64,000 nt of DNA from Lachnospiraceae bacterium GAM79 (GTDB lineage: Bacteria; Bacillota; Clostridia; Lachnospirales; Lachnospiraceae): assembly GCA_003584705.1 (NCBI GenBank), contig AP018536.1, positions 3,596,001 through 3,660,000 on the forward strand, in the 5' to 3' direction. The translations under genes were made by a program, and so were the position numbers. Below, one piece after another: positions 1-9,195 of the stretch; position 1 is the stretch's first letter, and every line of letters begins with the position of its first letter. Below the pieces are notes generated by a model. It was not told where the DNA came from. It worked only from the letters and a program-made list of their open reading frames with translations, and did no database searches.

Positions 1-104
1 AAGACGAGCTTGCAGGGATGTCGGGCATTCGCCCTGTCAGGCCGCAATCTGGTGATTTCGCCTGCTAGCAGTCGAATCACCATCTTGCACCCTGCCCCGT
101 CTCA
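1..104 (-). other. GC-rich, self-complementary segment downstream of flgG
   Basis: This 104-base left edge holds no convincing gene. On the minus strand it can fold into a branched structure: an outer pairing of AGACG and GCAGGG with CCCTGC and CGTCT, an arm with GCAA and TGGTGATT pairing AATCACCA and TTGC, and a hairpin GGGCGAATGCCC. A short reading frame starting near 80 on the minus strand runs off the window, so a coding origin cannot be excluded. A structured 3' region or the start of a downstream leader are the alternatives. Confidence 0.3.
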
Positions 105-923
105 TTACCTACGCAGGTTGTTGGCCTGCTGTAGCATCTCATCGGATGCTGTGATGGCTTTGGAGTTGAGTTCGTAGGCACGCTGTGCAACGATCATGTT
201 GACCATCTCGTCTACGACCTGTACATTGGAGCTTTCCAGATATCCCTGGATAATACTGCTCTTTTCTACATTATTATTTCTTGCTTCGTTGATAGCCTGT
301 CCGCTGGCTGCGGTCTGCTGATACAGGCTGTCTGCCAGTCTTTCCAGTCCGTTCGGATTATTGAACTGGAAAACACCTATTGTGATGCCGATAGGCTGAG
401 GATTGTTCTTTGCATCGGGATAACACAGACTTCCGTCCTTGCTGACTGTAATATTGCTCATCACATAATTGCTGCCCAGAACAATTGCTTTACCCTGTGT
501 ATCCAGTACCGGAAGTCCATCAGAAGTAGCCAGCATATTGCCGCCGTTGGCTGCAAGTGTAAACTTCAGATTACCGTTTCTGGTGTAATAGGTATTGCCG
601 TCCGCTCCTCTTACTGCAAAGAATCCCTTGCCGTCGATTGCAAATGCGGTGTCGCTGTCGGATGCTGTCAGACTTCCTTCCTTAAATACGGAACTGATGG
701 AAGCATTTCTTACACCGAGACCTACCTGCGCACTGCCGGGCTTGGTATCTCCGTTTGCGGAAGTTGTCTTCGTCTGGATGTTCTGGTATAACAGGCTCTT
801 GAATTCATTCACCTGTGTTTTGTAACCTGTGGTGTTTACGTTTGCCAGATTGTTGGCAATCGTATCCACATTTGTCTGCTGTGCGATCATGCCGGTCGCT
901 GCTGTCCATAAGCTTCTGACCAT
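105..923 (-). CDS. flgG: Flagellar basal-body rod protein FlgG (FlhP-like)
   Basis: This is a 272-residue rod/hook family protein that would form the distal rod of the flagellum outside the membrane. The N-terminal rod signature NNLANVNTTGYK lies at residues 24-35, and the C-terminus carries the family helix with QRAYELNSKAI and ends in QANNLRR, typical of FlgG. It follows flgF on the same strand, and both lie downstream of mbl, the order mbl-flhO-flhP known in Bacillus. A GAGGAG ribosome-binding site precedes the ATG. FlgG and FlgF paralogs are hard to tell apart; the C-terminal ending favours FlgG. Confidence 0.93.
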   Translation of the reverse strand: MVRSLWTAATGMIAQQTNVDTIANNLANVNTTGYKTQVNEFKSLLYQNIQTKTTSANGDTKPGSAQVGLGVRNASISSVFKEGSLTASDSDTAFAIDGKGFFAVRGADGNTYYTRNGNLKFTLAANGGNMLATSDGLPVLDTQGKAIVLGSNYVMSNITVSKDGSLCYPDAKNNPQPIGITIGVFQFNNPNGLERLADSLYQQTAASGQAINEARNNNVEKSSIIQGYLESSNVQVVDEMVNMIVAQRAYELNSKAITASDEMLQQANNLRR

Positions 924-1025
924 ATGTAGTCTCCTCTCACAATGTCCCTTATGTCATCCATGACCTGATTTTTATCCTGAAAATATTCTATAATCAGTTA
1001 TCGGCTGTCCCAGCCGAATTCATTA

Positions 1026-1802
1026 CTACAGTTTACCAATCTGGTTCGCTGCTACATCCAGAGTGCCATCAATGGTCTGGACCACCTTCTGGTTGGATTC
1101 ATATGCTCTGGTAATGGAGATCAGATTTACCATCTCGGATACAATCTGTACATTTGCCATCTCCAGATAGCCTGACTTCACCTGTGCATCTGCCGTAGTC
1201 GTTTTGGCCCCTTCAATGGGCTGATAATAGGTCTCTCCATATTTTTCCAGGTAATCATAATCTTCAAAGTCCGTCACCTGAATTCTGGCAACTGCCTGAT
1301 CGTTCTGATAAATCGTACCGTCATCGGTGATCTTGGAATCCAGCAGTGTGTTCAGGCGGATCCTCCTGTTCTGGGTATCCAGAACATAGTCACCCTCTTC
1401 CGTTACCAGATATCCATCCTTATTCAGTGTAAACTGTCCTGCACGGGTGTATTTGGTGTCGGTCTCTCCTGCCTTATTGGTAAATTCAATGGCAAAAAAG
1501 CCATCTCCGGCTAATGCCAGATCATAGGTATTATCCGTAATGCGGAAAGATCCCTGCGTATAATCGGTATAATTCTCTCCGATCTTCACTCCGGGATTTT
1601 TGATACCGATCTTCTGGACATTTCTCATGCCTACCGACTGGTCCTTGATCTTGACCGTCAGCACATCATTAAAGGACTGGCTGGTGGATCCTTCCTTTTT
1701 ATATCCGACGGTAGATGCATTGGCCAGATTGTTGGTCATGATATCCATTCTGTTCTGTTCGTTTACCATACCGGTGTAAGCGGTATACAAGCCTTTAACC
1801 AT
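1026..1802 (-). CDS. flgF: Flagellar basal-body rod protein FlgF (FlhO-like)
   Basis: This 258-residue protein belongs to the same rod/hook family as its neighbour, with the signature NNLANASTVGYK at residues 24-35 and a C-terminal coiled region containing RAYESNQKVVQ. It would build the proximal rod. GGAGG stands eight bases before the ATG. It sits between mbl and flgG, matching flhO in Bacillus. The low identity to FlgG and the upstream position support the FlgF assignment, but an additional FlgG paralog is possible. Confidence 0.9.
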   Translation of the reverse strand: MVKGLYTAYTGMVNEQNRMDIMTNNLANASTVGYKKEGSTSQSFNDVLTVKIKDQSVGMRNVQKIGIKNPGVKIGENYTDYTQGSFRITDNTYDLALAGDGFFAIEFTNKAGETDTKYTRAGQFTLNKDGYLVTEEGDYVLDTQNRRIRLNTLLDSKITDDGTIYQNDQAVARIQVTDFEDYDYLEKYGETYYQPIEGAKTTTADAQVKSGYLEMANVQIVSEMVNLISITRAYESNQKVVQTIDGTLDVAANQIGKL

Positions 1803-1892
1803 TCATATCCTCCATTTGCGGCTGCGATCCTTCGCCAAATGTACGGCATCCTGCCTTAGTCTATCTTTTCCGGTTCCCCGGAGCTGTCTGTG

Positions 1893-2882
1893 TTACTCTC
1901 TGTAGCCTGCCAGGAACTCTACGTATTTACCGGTTCCAATGGCCACTGCTGTCATGGGATCCTCTGCTGTCATGGTGTTGATACCTGTCTTGGCAGAGAT
2001 CAGATCTTCCAGACCGCGCAGCAGGCTTCCACCTCCGGTCAGTACGATTCCTCTGTCTGCAATATCGGCTGCCAGCTCAGGGGGAGTCTTCTCCAGTACG
2101 CTGTGAATGGTCTCCACGATCTGTGCGGTAGTCTCGCGCAATGCCTCCTCGGTCTCCTCGGAAGACACCTTAACAGTCTTGGGCAGACCGGTCACGAGGT
2201 TACGTCCTCTGACATCCATATAATCCACTTCCGCTCTCTTGTAGCAGGAACCGATCTTGATCTTCAGATCCTCTGCGGTTCTCTCACCGATGAGCAGATT
2301 ATGTTTTTTACGCATATAACGCACAATGGCTTCATCAAAATCATCGCCTGCGATCTTGATGGAAGCACTGACTACAGTACCTCCCAGAGATATGACTGCG
2401 ATATCGGAAGTACCGCCGCCGATATCTACGATCATATTACCGCAAGGCTTGGAAATATCAATACCCGCACCGATAGCAGCTGCGATGGGTTCCTCAATAA
2501 TGGAAACCTCTCTGGCACCTGCCTGGTAGGTAGCATCTTCTACTGCCTTCTTCTCTACCTCTGTAACGCCGCTGGGAACACAGACAGCGATACGGGGCTT
2601 ACGGAAAGTTCTCTTCCCCAGCGCTTTCTGGATAAAGTATTTCATCATTTTCTCGGTTACGGTATAATCAGAGATAACACCCTGACGTAACGGTCTTACG
2701 GCTACGATGTTGCCGGGAGTTCTTCCCAGCATCAGTCTTGCATCCTCACCGATGGCTTTAATCTTATTTGTATCTCTATCAAAAGCTACAACAGAGGGCT
2801 CCTTTAATACAACGCCCTTTCCTCTGATGTATACCAGAATGCTGGCGGTACCTAAATCAATTCCGATATCTGTGCACTGCAT
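1893..2882 (-). CDS. mbl: MreB/Mbl actin-like cell-shape protein
   Basis: This 329-residue bacterial actin would polymerise under the membrane and guide lateral wall synthesis. It has the actin-fold phosphate loops DLGTASILVY near residue 9 and DIGGGTSDIAVISLG near residue 155, and the adenosine motif LTGGGSLLRGLE near residue 290. The position upstream of two flagellar rod genes is the Bacillus mbl arrangement, so Mbl is preferred over MreB; no mreC or mreD is adjacent. AAAGGGG lies about eleven bases before the start codon. Confidence 0.93.
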   Translation of the reverse strand: MQCTDIGIDLGTASILVYIRGKGVVLKEPSVVAFDRDTNKIKAIGEDARLMLGRTPGNIVAVRPLRQGVISDYTVTEKMMKYFIQKALGKRTFRKPRIAVCVPSGVTEVEKKAVEDATYQAGAREVSIIEEPIAAAIGAGIDISKPCGNMIVDIGGGTSDIAVISLGGTVVSASIKIAGDDFDEAIVRYMRKKHNLLIGERTAEDLKIKIGSCYKRAEVDYMDVRGRNLVTGLPKTVKVSSEETEEALRETTAQIVETIHSVLEKTPPELAADIADRGIVLTGGGSLLRGLEDLISAKTGINTMTAEDPMTAVAIGTGKYVEFLAGYRE

Positions 2883-2958
2883 CTTTTTTATTACCCCTTT
2901 CCGATGGTATCTATCTATAAGTCTTGACTCTACACGCTATTTTAGTCATATACATCAT

Positions 2959-2964
2959 ATTATA
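2959..2964 (-). promoter_or_regulatory. Candidate -10 box of the mbl-flgF-flgG unit
   Basis: On the minus strand a perfect TATAAT lies about 77 bases upstream of the mbl start codon. No good -35 box is visible at the proper distance, so the call rests on the -10 alone. Confidence 0.4.
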
Positions 2965-3007
2965 ACTGAATTTTTTCCATTTTCATAGAGGGTAATTCTT
3001 AAAATTT

Positions 3008-3072
3008 GATAACTATTCAGAATCAGGGAGCCATGAAAGAGCGTTTTGCGAATGGGGGGCTGAATAGTTATC
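3008..3072 (-). repeat. Interspersed ACTATTCAGA repeat, copy 1
   Basis: Perfect 13-base inverted arms GATAACTATTCAG (3008-3020) and CTGAATAGTTATC (3060-3072) enclose a core with the family motif ATTCGCAAAA on the minus strand. This copy is inverted relative to the others. Its right arm contains the TAA stop codon of uvrA (3068-3070). Confidence 0.8.
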
Positions 3073-5932
3073 GTAGTTTCTTGTCCTTCTCCAGCATCTT
3101 TTTCACATAGTAACCGGTGTAGGATTTTTTCACCTTGACGATCTCTTCCGGGGTTCCCTTGGCGATCACTGTACCACCGCGGTCTCCGCCTTCCGGTCCC
3201 ATATCGATGATATAATCCGCGGTCTTGATCACATCCAGATTATGCTCGATGACAACCACCGTGTTGCCGCCGTCCGCCAGTCTGTGCAGGATCTCCACCA
3301 GCTTATGGACATCCTCAAAATGCAGTCCTGTGGTAGGCTCATCCAGGATATAGATGGTCCTGCCGGTACTTCTTCTGGAAAGCTCCGTGGCCAGCTTGAT
3401 ACGCTGTGCCTCACCACCGGACAGGGTAGTGGAAGGCTGTCCCAGCTTTACATAGGAAAGTCCCACATCATACAGGGTCTCGATCTTTCTGCGGATAAAC
3501 GGTACATTTTCGAAGAAAGGCAATGCTTCTTCCACCGTCATATCCAACACATCAAAAATACTCTTGCCTTTGTATTTTACATCCAGTGTCTCACGGTTGT
3601 ATCTCTTACCGCCGCAGACCTCACAGGGCACATAGACATCCGGCAGGAAATGCATCTCGATCTTGATGATACCATCGCCACCGCAGGCTTCACATCTTCC
3701 GCCCTTGACATTGAAGCTGAATCGTCCCTTGCTGTAACCCTTGGCCTTTGCGTCCGCCGTAGAAGCAAACAGATCGCGGATCAGATCAAATACTCCGGTA
3801 TAAGTAGCGGGGTTGGATCTGGGAGTCCGTCCGATGGGAGACTGGTCAATGTTGATGACTTTGTCCAGCTGTTCCACACCTTCGATACCCTTGTGTCTGC
3901 CGGGAATGCAGCGGGCACGGTTCAATTCTCTCGCCAGATGCTTGTAGAGGATCTCATTCACCAGTGAACTTTTTCCGGAACCGGAGACACCGGTGACACA
4001 GGTCATCACACCCAGAGGAATTTCTACATCTACGTTTTTCAGGTTGTTTTCCTGAGCTCCCAGTACTTTGATCCAGCCGGTGGGAATCCTTCTGGTCTCC
4101 GGTACGGGAATCCGCTTTTTGCCGCTGAGGTACTGTCCCGTAATGGATTCCGGAATCTGCATGATCTCTTCCGCTGTGCCGCAGGCAATGAGCTCTCCGC
4201 CGTGGGAACCGGCTCCCGGACCAATGTCCACGATATAATCCGCTGCCAGCATGGTGTCTTCATCATGCTCTACCACTACCAGAGTGTTCCCCAGATCCCG
4301 CAGGTTCTTCAGAGTATTCAGCAGTTTGTCATTGTCTCTCTGGTGCAGGCCGATGCTGGGCTCGTCCAGAATATAGCATACACCCACCAGTCCGGAACCG
4401 ATCTGGGTAGCCAGACGGATACGCTGTGCTTCACCGCCGGACAGGGTAGCCGTAGCTCTGGCCAGGGACAAATATTCCAGTCCCACATCCACCAGAAATC
4501 CTACTCTTGCGCGGATCTCCTTCAGCACACGTTCACCGATGAACTGCTGCTGTTTCGTCAGCGTCATGGTATCCAGGAATTTCTGCAGATCACGGATGGA
4601 CATGGATGTGATCTCATAAATATTCTTGTCGCATACGGTAACCGCCAGAGATTCCTTCTTCAGTCGCATGCCCTTACATTCTTTACAGGGAGTGATGCGC
4701 ATGAAGGTCTCATATTCCTGTTTGCTGCTCTCGGAAGCGGTCTCACGATAGCGGCGCTCCACATTTTTGATCAGGCCTTCAAAGGCTACTGGATACACAC
4801 CACTGCCGCGCTGGCCGGTATAATGCACCAGGACCTCTTTACCGTTGGTGCCGTGGAGCAGAATGTCATGAATCTTCTGGGGATAATCCTGGAAGGGAGT
4901 ATCCAGATCAAAATTATATTCCTTCGCCAGTGCCCGCAGAATAGCATTGGTAAAGCTGGACTTGTCCGCACAGGACTGCCAGCCCATGACCGTGATGGCT
5001 CCCTCATTGATGCTGAGTCTCTTGTCCGGGATCATCAGATCCTCGTCGAATTCCATCTTATATCCCAGGCCGAAGCATACCGGGCAGGCACCGAAAGGAT
5101 TGTTGAAGGAAAAGCTTCTGGGTTCCACTTCGCTGACACTGATACCACAGTCCGGACAGGAAAAGCTCTGGCTGAAAGTCACCGGTTCGCCGCCGATCAC
5201 ATCCACCACCAGCAGCCCCTCTGCCAGTTCCAGTACATTTTCAATAGAGTCTGTCAGACGGCGCTGAATACCATCCTTTACCACCAGACGATCTACCACG
5301 ATGTCGATATTGTGCTTGATATTTTTATCCAGTTTGATCTCTTCCGTCAGTTCATACATGCTGCCGTCGATCCGTACCCGGACATAACCGCTTCTCTTGG
5401 CACGCTCCAGCACTTTGGCATGCTCGCCCTTGCGGCCTCTGACCACGGGGGCCAGCAACTGGATCTTCGTGCCTTCTCCCATGTTCATGATCTGATCCAC
5501 CATCTGATCTACAGTCTGCTTGGCAATCTCTCTGCCACACTTCGGGCAGTGGGGAATACCGATTCTCGCATACAGCAGACGGAAATAGTCATAAATCTCT
5601 GTTACCGTACCTACGGTAGAACGAGGGTTACGGTTGGTGGATTTCTGGTCAATGGAGATAGCGGGGGACAGTCCTTCGATGCTTTCCACATTAGGCTTCT
5701 CCATCTGGCCCAGGAACTGTCTCGCATAGGAGGACAGGGATTCCATGTAGCGTCTCTGTCCCTCTGCATAGATCGTGTCGAATGCCAGAGAGGACTTACC
5801 GGAACCGGACATACCGGTCAATACCACCAGCTCGTTTCTGGGAATGTCCACATTAATGTTTTTCAGGTTATGTTCATTGGCACCCCGGATCTTAATGTAC
5901 TCCCGGGGACGCATCTTCTTTGCTTCTTCCAT
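3068..5932 (-). CDS. uvrA: Excinuclease ABC subunit A (UvrA)
   Basis: This 954-residue ATPase recognises damaged DNA in nucleotide excision repair. It has two ABC modules: Walker [10 protein letters not shown] at residues 40-48 and [11 protein letters not shown] in the second half, each followed by the signature LSGGEAQRI. Three zinc-binding CxxC pairs are visible, including [16 protein letters not shown] and CEACGGDG with CEVCGGKR. The ATG at 5932 is preferred over an upstream TTG at 5968 because AAGAAAGG stands just before it and the upstream part runs into a repeat. It lies directly downstream of uvrB, and the two are probably co-transcribed. The stop codon is inside a repeat arm. Confidence 0.97.
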   Translation of the reverse strand: MEEAKKMRPREYIKIRGANEHNLKNINVDIPRNELVVLTGMSGSGKSSLAFDTIYAEGQRRYMESLSSYARQFLGQMEKPNVESIEGLSPAISIDQKSTNRNPRSTVGTVTEIYDYFRLLYARIGIPHCPKCGREIAKQTVDQMVDQIMNMGEGTKIQLLAPVVRGRKGEHAKVLERAKRSGYVRVRIDGSMYELTEEIKLDKNIKHNIDIVVDRLVVKDGIQRRLTDSIENVLELAEGLLVVDVIGGEPVTFSQSFSCPDCGISVSEVEPRSFSFNNPFGACPVCFGLGYKMEFDEDLMIPDKRLSINEGAITVMGWQSCADKSSFTNAILRALAKEYNFDLDTPFQDYPQKIHDILLHGTNGKEVLVHYTGQRGSGVYPVAFEGLIKNVERRYRETASESSKQEYETFMRITPCKECKGMRLKKESLAVTVCDKNIYEITSMSIRDLQKFLDTMTLTKQQQFIGERVLKEIRARVGFLVDVGLEYLSLARATATLSGGEAQRIRLATQIGSGLVGVCYILDEPSIGLHQRDNDKLLNTLKNLRDLGNTLVVVEHDEDTMLAADYIVDIGPGAGSHGGELIACGTAEEIMQIPESITGQYLSGKKRIPVPETRRIPTGWIKVLGAQENNLKNVDVEIPLGVMTCVTGVSGSGKSSLVNEILYKHLARELNRARCIPGRHKGIEGVEQLDKVINIDQSPIGRTPRSNPATYTGVFDLIRDLFASTADAKAKGYSKGRFSFNVKGGRCEACGGDGIIKIEMHFLPDVYVPCEVCGGKRYNRETLDVKYKGKSIFDVLDMTVEEALPFFENVPFIRRKIETLYDVGLSYVKLGQPSTTLSGGEAQRIKLATELSRRSTGRTIYILDEPTTGLHFEDVHKLVEILHRLADGGNTVVVIEHNLDVIKTADYIIDMGPEGGDRGGTVIAKGTPEEIVKVKKSYTGYYVKKMLEKDKKLR

Positions 5933-5965
5933 TGTCTTGCCTTTCTTAAATAAAATATCGTTCTC

Positions 5966-6017
5966 CAATTATTCAGAGCCCCATTCGCAAAATCGCATCT
6001 TTGATGCTTTACTTTTA
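5966..6017 (+). repeat. Interspersed ACTATTCAGA repeat, copy 2 (partial)
   Basis: The left arm AATTATTCAGAG is followed by the family motif ATTCGCAAAATCG and a small hairpin GCATC-TTT-GATGC, then CTTTACTTTT. The right arm is not recognisable. The element fills the space between uvrB and uvrA and reaches the TAA stop codon of uvrB (6015-6017). Confidence 0.65.
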
Positions 6018-8000
6018 TTCCATATCATTTAATTGTTTCTTTAATTCAAGCATTTTATCTCTAAGTTCTGCTGCCGCTTCGAAATTCAGGTCTGCCGCTG
6101 CTTTCTGCATCTTCTTCTGGATCTCGCCGATCAGCTTCTCCAGTTCCTTCTTCGTCATGGATTCGGGATCCTTCTCAAAGCGTACCTCTTCCTTGGCGAT
6201 TACCTTGGAGATGCTGATAAGATCACGCACCGCCTTTTTGATCGTCTGGGGGGTGATACCATGTTCTTCATTATATTTCATCTGGATCTCACGACGTCTG
6301 TTGGTCTCATCCAGTGCTTCCCGCATGGAGTCCGTGATGGTGTCCGCATACATGATGACATGGCCTTCCGCATTACGGGCCGCACGGCCGATGGTCTGGA
6401 TCAGGGAAGTCGCACTTCTAAGGAATCCTTCCTTATCCGCATCCAGAATGGCCACCAGAGTGATCTCCGGAATATCCAGACCCTCTCGCAACAGGTTGAT
6501 ACCTACCAGTACATCGAACACATCCAGACGCATATCCCGGATGATCTGGGCACGCTCCAGCGTATCAATGTCAGAATGCAGATATTTCACCCGAATACCG
6601 ACTTCCTTCATATAATCCGTAAGATCCTCTGCCATCCGCTTGGTCAGTGTGGTGATCAGTACCTTATGATGCTGTGCGATCTCCTTGTTGACCTCTCCGA
6701 TCAGGTCATCGATCTGTCCCTCTACCGGGCGCACCTGTACTTCCGGATCCAGCAGACCTGTGGGACGAATGATCTGCTCTGTCCGCAGCAGTTCATGATC
6801 CTTCTCATAATCGGAAGGAGTGGCGGATACGAACATCATCTGGTCGATATGCGCCTCGAATTCCTCAAAGTTCAACGGTCTATTATCCAGTGCCGAGGGC
6901 AGACGGAAACCGTAGTCCACCAGTGTCTGCTTTCGCGAGCGGTCCCCGGCATACATACCGCGGATCTGTGGGATCGTCATATGGGACTCGTCCACGATAA
7001 TCAGGAAATCATCCGGGAAAAAGTCCAACAGCGTCATGGGCGGTGCTCCCGCAGGAAGTCCGTTCAGATGTCTGGAATAGTTCTCGATACCGGAACAGAA
7101 ACCGGTCTCCCGGAGCATCTCAATATCGAAATTCGTCCGTTCCGCAATCCGCTGGGCCTCGATCAGCTTGTCTTCGCCCTTGAAAAACTGTACCCGTTCC
7201 TTCATCTCTTCTTCGATATTGTCACATGCTGCCTTGATCTTCTCCTGAGATACCACATAATGGGATGCCGGGAAGATCGCCACATGATTCAGCTCTGCAT
7301 GAATTTTCCCTGTAAGGGGCTCTACCTCTGCGATCCGGTCGATCTCATCCCCGAAGAATTCGATACGGATGAGATAATCGCCGCCCTGTGCCGGATATAC
7401 TTCCACCACATCTCCCCTGACACGGAAAGTGGCACGCTGAATATCCATATCGTTGCGGTTGTACTGAATATCGATCAGTTCCCGCAATACCTCGTCACGA
7501 TCCTTCACCATACCGGGACGCAGAGATACGATCAGATCCTGATATTCGTCGGGGCTTCCCAGACCATAGATACAGGACACGCTTGCCACTACCACCACGT
7601 CTCTGCGCTCCGCCAGAGAGGCCGTCGCTGACAGCCGCAGCTTGTCGATCTCATCATTGATGGAAGAATCCTTGGCAATATAGGTATCCGAAGACGGCAC
7701 ATAAGCCTCCGGCTGATAATAATCGTAATAAGAAACAAAATATTCCACCGCATTTTCCGGGAAAAATTCCTTCATTTCCCCGTAAAGCTGCCCCGCCAGT
7801 GTCTTGTTGTGGGCAATGATCAGCGTCGGCTTATTCAATGCCTGGATCACATTGGCCATGGTAAAGGTCTTACCGGAACCGGTAACACCCAGCAGTGTCT
7901 CAAACTGATTGCCCTGCCGGAAGCCTTCCACCAGCTCCGCAATCGCCTGCGGCTGGTCTCCGGTAGGCTGATATTCGGAATGTAATTTGAAATGATCCAT
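6015..8000 (-). CDS. uvrB: Excinuclease ABC subunit B (UvrB)
   Basis: This 661-residue helicase-like protein is handed damaged DNA by UvrA and recruits UvrC. Walker A GVTGSGKT is at residues 38-45. The damage-probing hairpin region holds [12 protein letters not shown], a DESH box follows, helicase motif VI reads QTIGRAARN, and a UVR domain forms the last 40 residues. The length is normal for the family. It is the first gene of the uvrB-uvrA pair and lies just downstream of one of the two 86-bp direct repeats that flank the Fic module. The promoter candidate is inside that repeat. Confidence 0.97.
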   Translation of the reverse strand: MDHFKLHSEYQPTGDQPQAIAELVEGFRQGNQFETLLGVTGSGKTFTMANVIQALNKPTLIIAHNKTLAGQLYGEMKEFFPENAVEYFVSYYDYYQPEAYVPSSDTYIAKDSSINDEIDKLRLSATASLAERRDVVVVASVSCIYGLGSPDEYQDLIVSLRPGMVKDRDEVLRELIDIQYNRNDMDIQRATFRVRGDVVEVYPAQGGDYLIRIEFFGDEIDRIAEVEPLTGKIHAELNHVAIFPASHYVVSQEKIKAACDNIEEEMKERVQFFKGEDKLIEAQRIAERTNFDIEMLRETGFCSGIENYSRHLNGLPAGAPPMTLLDFFPDDFLIIVDESHMTIPQIRGMYAGDRSRKQTLVDYGFRLPSALDNRPLNFEEFEAHIDQMMFVSATPSDYEKDHELLRTEQIIRPTGLLDPEVQVRPVEGQIDDLIGEVNKEIAQHHKVLITTLTKRMAEDLTDYMKEVGIRVKYLHSDIDTLERAQIIRDMRLDVFDVLVGINLLREGLDIPEITLVAILDADKEGFLRSATSLIQTIGRAARNAEGHVIMYADTITDSMREALDETNRRREIQMKYNEEHGITPQTIKKAVRDLISISKVIAKEEVRFEKDPESMTKKELEKLIGEIQKKMQKAAADLNFEAAAELRDKMLELKKQLNDME

Positions 8001-8062
8001 ATTCCTTCTCCTGATTTTCGCTTCTATCTGTAAAACTCTATCTGTAAAAATAGGAAGTCTCT

Positions 8063-8148
8063 ATCATCTTCTTAGTATGATTACCTGTCTAGTATATCAT
8101 TCAAAAATAAAAAAGTACAGAACAAAATCGAATGTTTGTTCTGTACTT
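8063..8148. repeat. 86-bp direct repeat R1 (terminator plus promoter)
   Basis: This segment is identical to 9093-9178 except for two bases. It contains a perfect 14-bp stem (8113-8126 with 8135-8148) followed on the minus strand by a T-run, a likely terminator for the fic gene. It then has TGATATACT (-10 AGTATA on the plus strand at 8091-8096), an extended -10 promoter candidate for uvrB-uvrA. Together with R2 it brackets the toxin-antitoxin module. Confidence 0.85.
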
Positions 8149-8186
8149 CTTATACCCTGATGATAACACGCAATATTTCAACATTT

Positions 8187-8819
8187 TCATAACACTGTAC
8201 GCTCAGCCATTGCATCATATACTATTTTTTCCAGATATTCTCTCTTTGAGAAATTACTGCCATCCGCAAAATATGCATTATATGCTACCAAGGCCATTCG
8301 AACATATCTGCTGTTTTTTTCAAATAACTCTCTGTTTATCTTTAAGCCAATCGCATCAGCATATTGGCAGCAAAATGTTATCGTTGTTCTGGTGTTTCCT
8401 TCCCGAAAAGGATGTACTTTCCATAGTCTTGCCAGAGAATCGCAAAATTCGACTGTTGCACGCTTTCTATCCATATCTTTCCAAGGCTTTCCTCGCATAT
8501 CTGAAAGGATATTGTGAATATCCTTCACGATATCAAACGGATCAGAGTACTCTACTGACATACCTCCGAGGACATCTTCCTCCTTATAGATAGCAATGAT
8601 ACGTGGTTCTCCTGCCCATTCATATAAATCCTGAAAAATATAATGGTGCATCCTTAAAAGATGTTCGGTATTATATTCTCCCGGCAATGGATTCATTGCT
8701 AACTCTTTTAAACGATACACCACGTAATCTGCTTCCGCATCATTCAGCCCATCCTGCGTTCTGATATCCAGTTTGTTTTTTAATACCTCTGTATTTTCAT
8801 ACAAATACGGATCACACAT
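8187..8819 (-). CDS. Fic/DOC family protein (AMP-transferase-type toxin)
   Basis: This 210-residue protein has the Fic core motif HPFREGNTRT at residues 136-145; the histidine is the catalytic base in known Fic enzymes, which transfer AMP from ATP to target hydroxyls. The motif has GNTR where the textbook form has GNGR, a variant I regard as compatible with activity. The start codon overlaps the end of the upstream small gene by eight bases, so translation is probably coupled. That gene resembles VbhA antitoxins, so the pair is likely a class I Fic toxin-antitoxin module. The target is unknown. Confidence 0.85.
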   Translation of the reverse strand: MCDPYLYENTEVLKNKLDIRTQDGLNDAEADYVVYRLKELAMNPLPGEYNTEHLLRMHHYIFQDLYEWAGEPRIIAIYKEEDVLGGMSVEYSDPFDIVKDIHNILSDMRGKPWKDMDRKRATVEFCDSLARLWKVHPFREGNTRTTITFCCQYADAIGLKINRELFEKNSRYVRMALVAYNAYFADGSNFSKREYLEKIVYDAMAERTVL

Positions 8820-8988
8820 TCGCAGGCTCCTTCATCTTATATTTCTTATCAAGAAATTTTTTAACATCTTCCATCGTTGCCTCACCTGTTTTTTCTTTTT
8901 CGATATATTTTTTTAAATCCTCTGTAGGTTCAAGTCCATCTACCCTGATCATTCCGATTGCATAATCCCAAGCTTCTGCATTAGTCAT
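8812..8988 (-). CDS. VbhA-like antitoxin of the Fic module
   Basis: This 58-residue acidic, helical protein was found by direct reading. It starts MTNAEAWDYAIG and has a segment MIRVDGLEPTED followed by a charged helix. The region aligns by eye with the VbhA inhibitory helix, whose motif is S/T-x-x-x-E-G/N; here the matching positions read M-I-R-V-D-G, so both the Ser/Thr and the Glu are replaced. AGGAGG precedes the ATG at good spacing. The gene overlaps fic by eight bases. It is expected to block the ATP site of the Fic partner; how it does so with Asp instead of Glu is an open question. Confidence 0.7.
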   Translation of the reverse strand: MTNAEAWDYAIGMIRVDGLEPTEDLKKYIEKEKTGEATMEDVKKFLDKKYKMKEPANV

Positions 8989-8992
8989 TGTA

Positions 8993-9097
8993 TCAGTCCT
9001 CCTTTTCTGCTCTTCTTATTATATCAAAAATTCTTAAATTCTTCACTATTATTTCATCATAAAGTTGCTCTACCAGCGCCTCGAAAAACTCCATCAT
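8993..9097 (-). CDS. Possible 34-residue leader protein of the Fic module
   Basis: A short open frame starts with two ATG codons at the inner edge of repeat R2 and ends a few bases before the antitoxin start. The product is acidic at its N-terminus and basic near its C-terminus (KNLRIFDIIRR). There is no strong ribosome-binding site, and a candidate promoter for the antitoxin lies inside it. It may be a leader peptide or a remnant of a gene disrupted when the module arrived. I do not recognise a family. Confidence 0.3.
   Translation of the reverse strand: MMEFFEALVEQLYDEIIVKNLRIFDIIRRAEKED
9018..9023 (-). promoter_or_regulatory. Candidate extended -10 promoter of the vbhA-fic pair
   Basis: The minus strand reads TGATATAAT, a perfect -10 with the extended TG, about 30 bases upstream of the antitoxin ATG. 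The -35 region is poor. Confidence 0.45.
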
Positions 9098-9178
9098 TTT
9101 CTTAGTATGATTACCCGTCTAGTATATCATTCAAAAATAAAAAAGTACAGAACAAAATCGAATGTTTGTTCTGTACTT
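9093..9178. repeat. 86-bp direct repeat R2 (terminator plus promoter)
   Basis: This is the second copy of R1, with 84 of 86 identical bases. The 14-bp stem lies at 9143-9156 and 9165-9178 and would terminate the carbohydrate operon after the GH1 gene. AGTATA at 9121-9126 marks the same promoter candidate as in R1, here directed at the Fic module. Confidence 0.85.
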
Positions 9179-9195
9179 TTTTATCATACGCCTCT

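Noticed and set aside
4202..5953. 583-codon plus-strand frame opposite uvrA
   Set aside because: It is the antisense shadow of uvrA, whose motifs fill the minus strand; its residues show no recognisable domain.
6261..7631. 456-codon plus-strand frame opposite uvrB
   Set aside because: Antisense shadow of a conserved gene.
8132..8593. 153-codon plus-strand frame opposite fic
   Set aside because: It starts inside the terminator of repeat R1 and is antisense to a clear Fic gene.
8187..8819. Fic module as part of a prophage or transposon
   Set aside because: No integrase, transposase or phage gene is nearby; only the direct repeats mark its borders.
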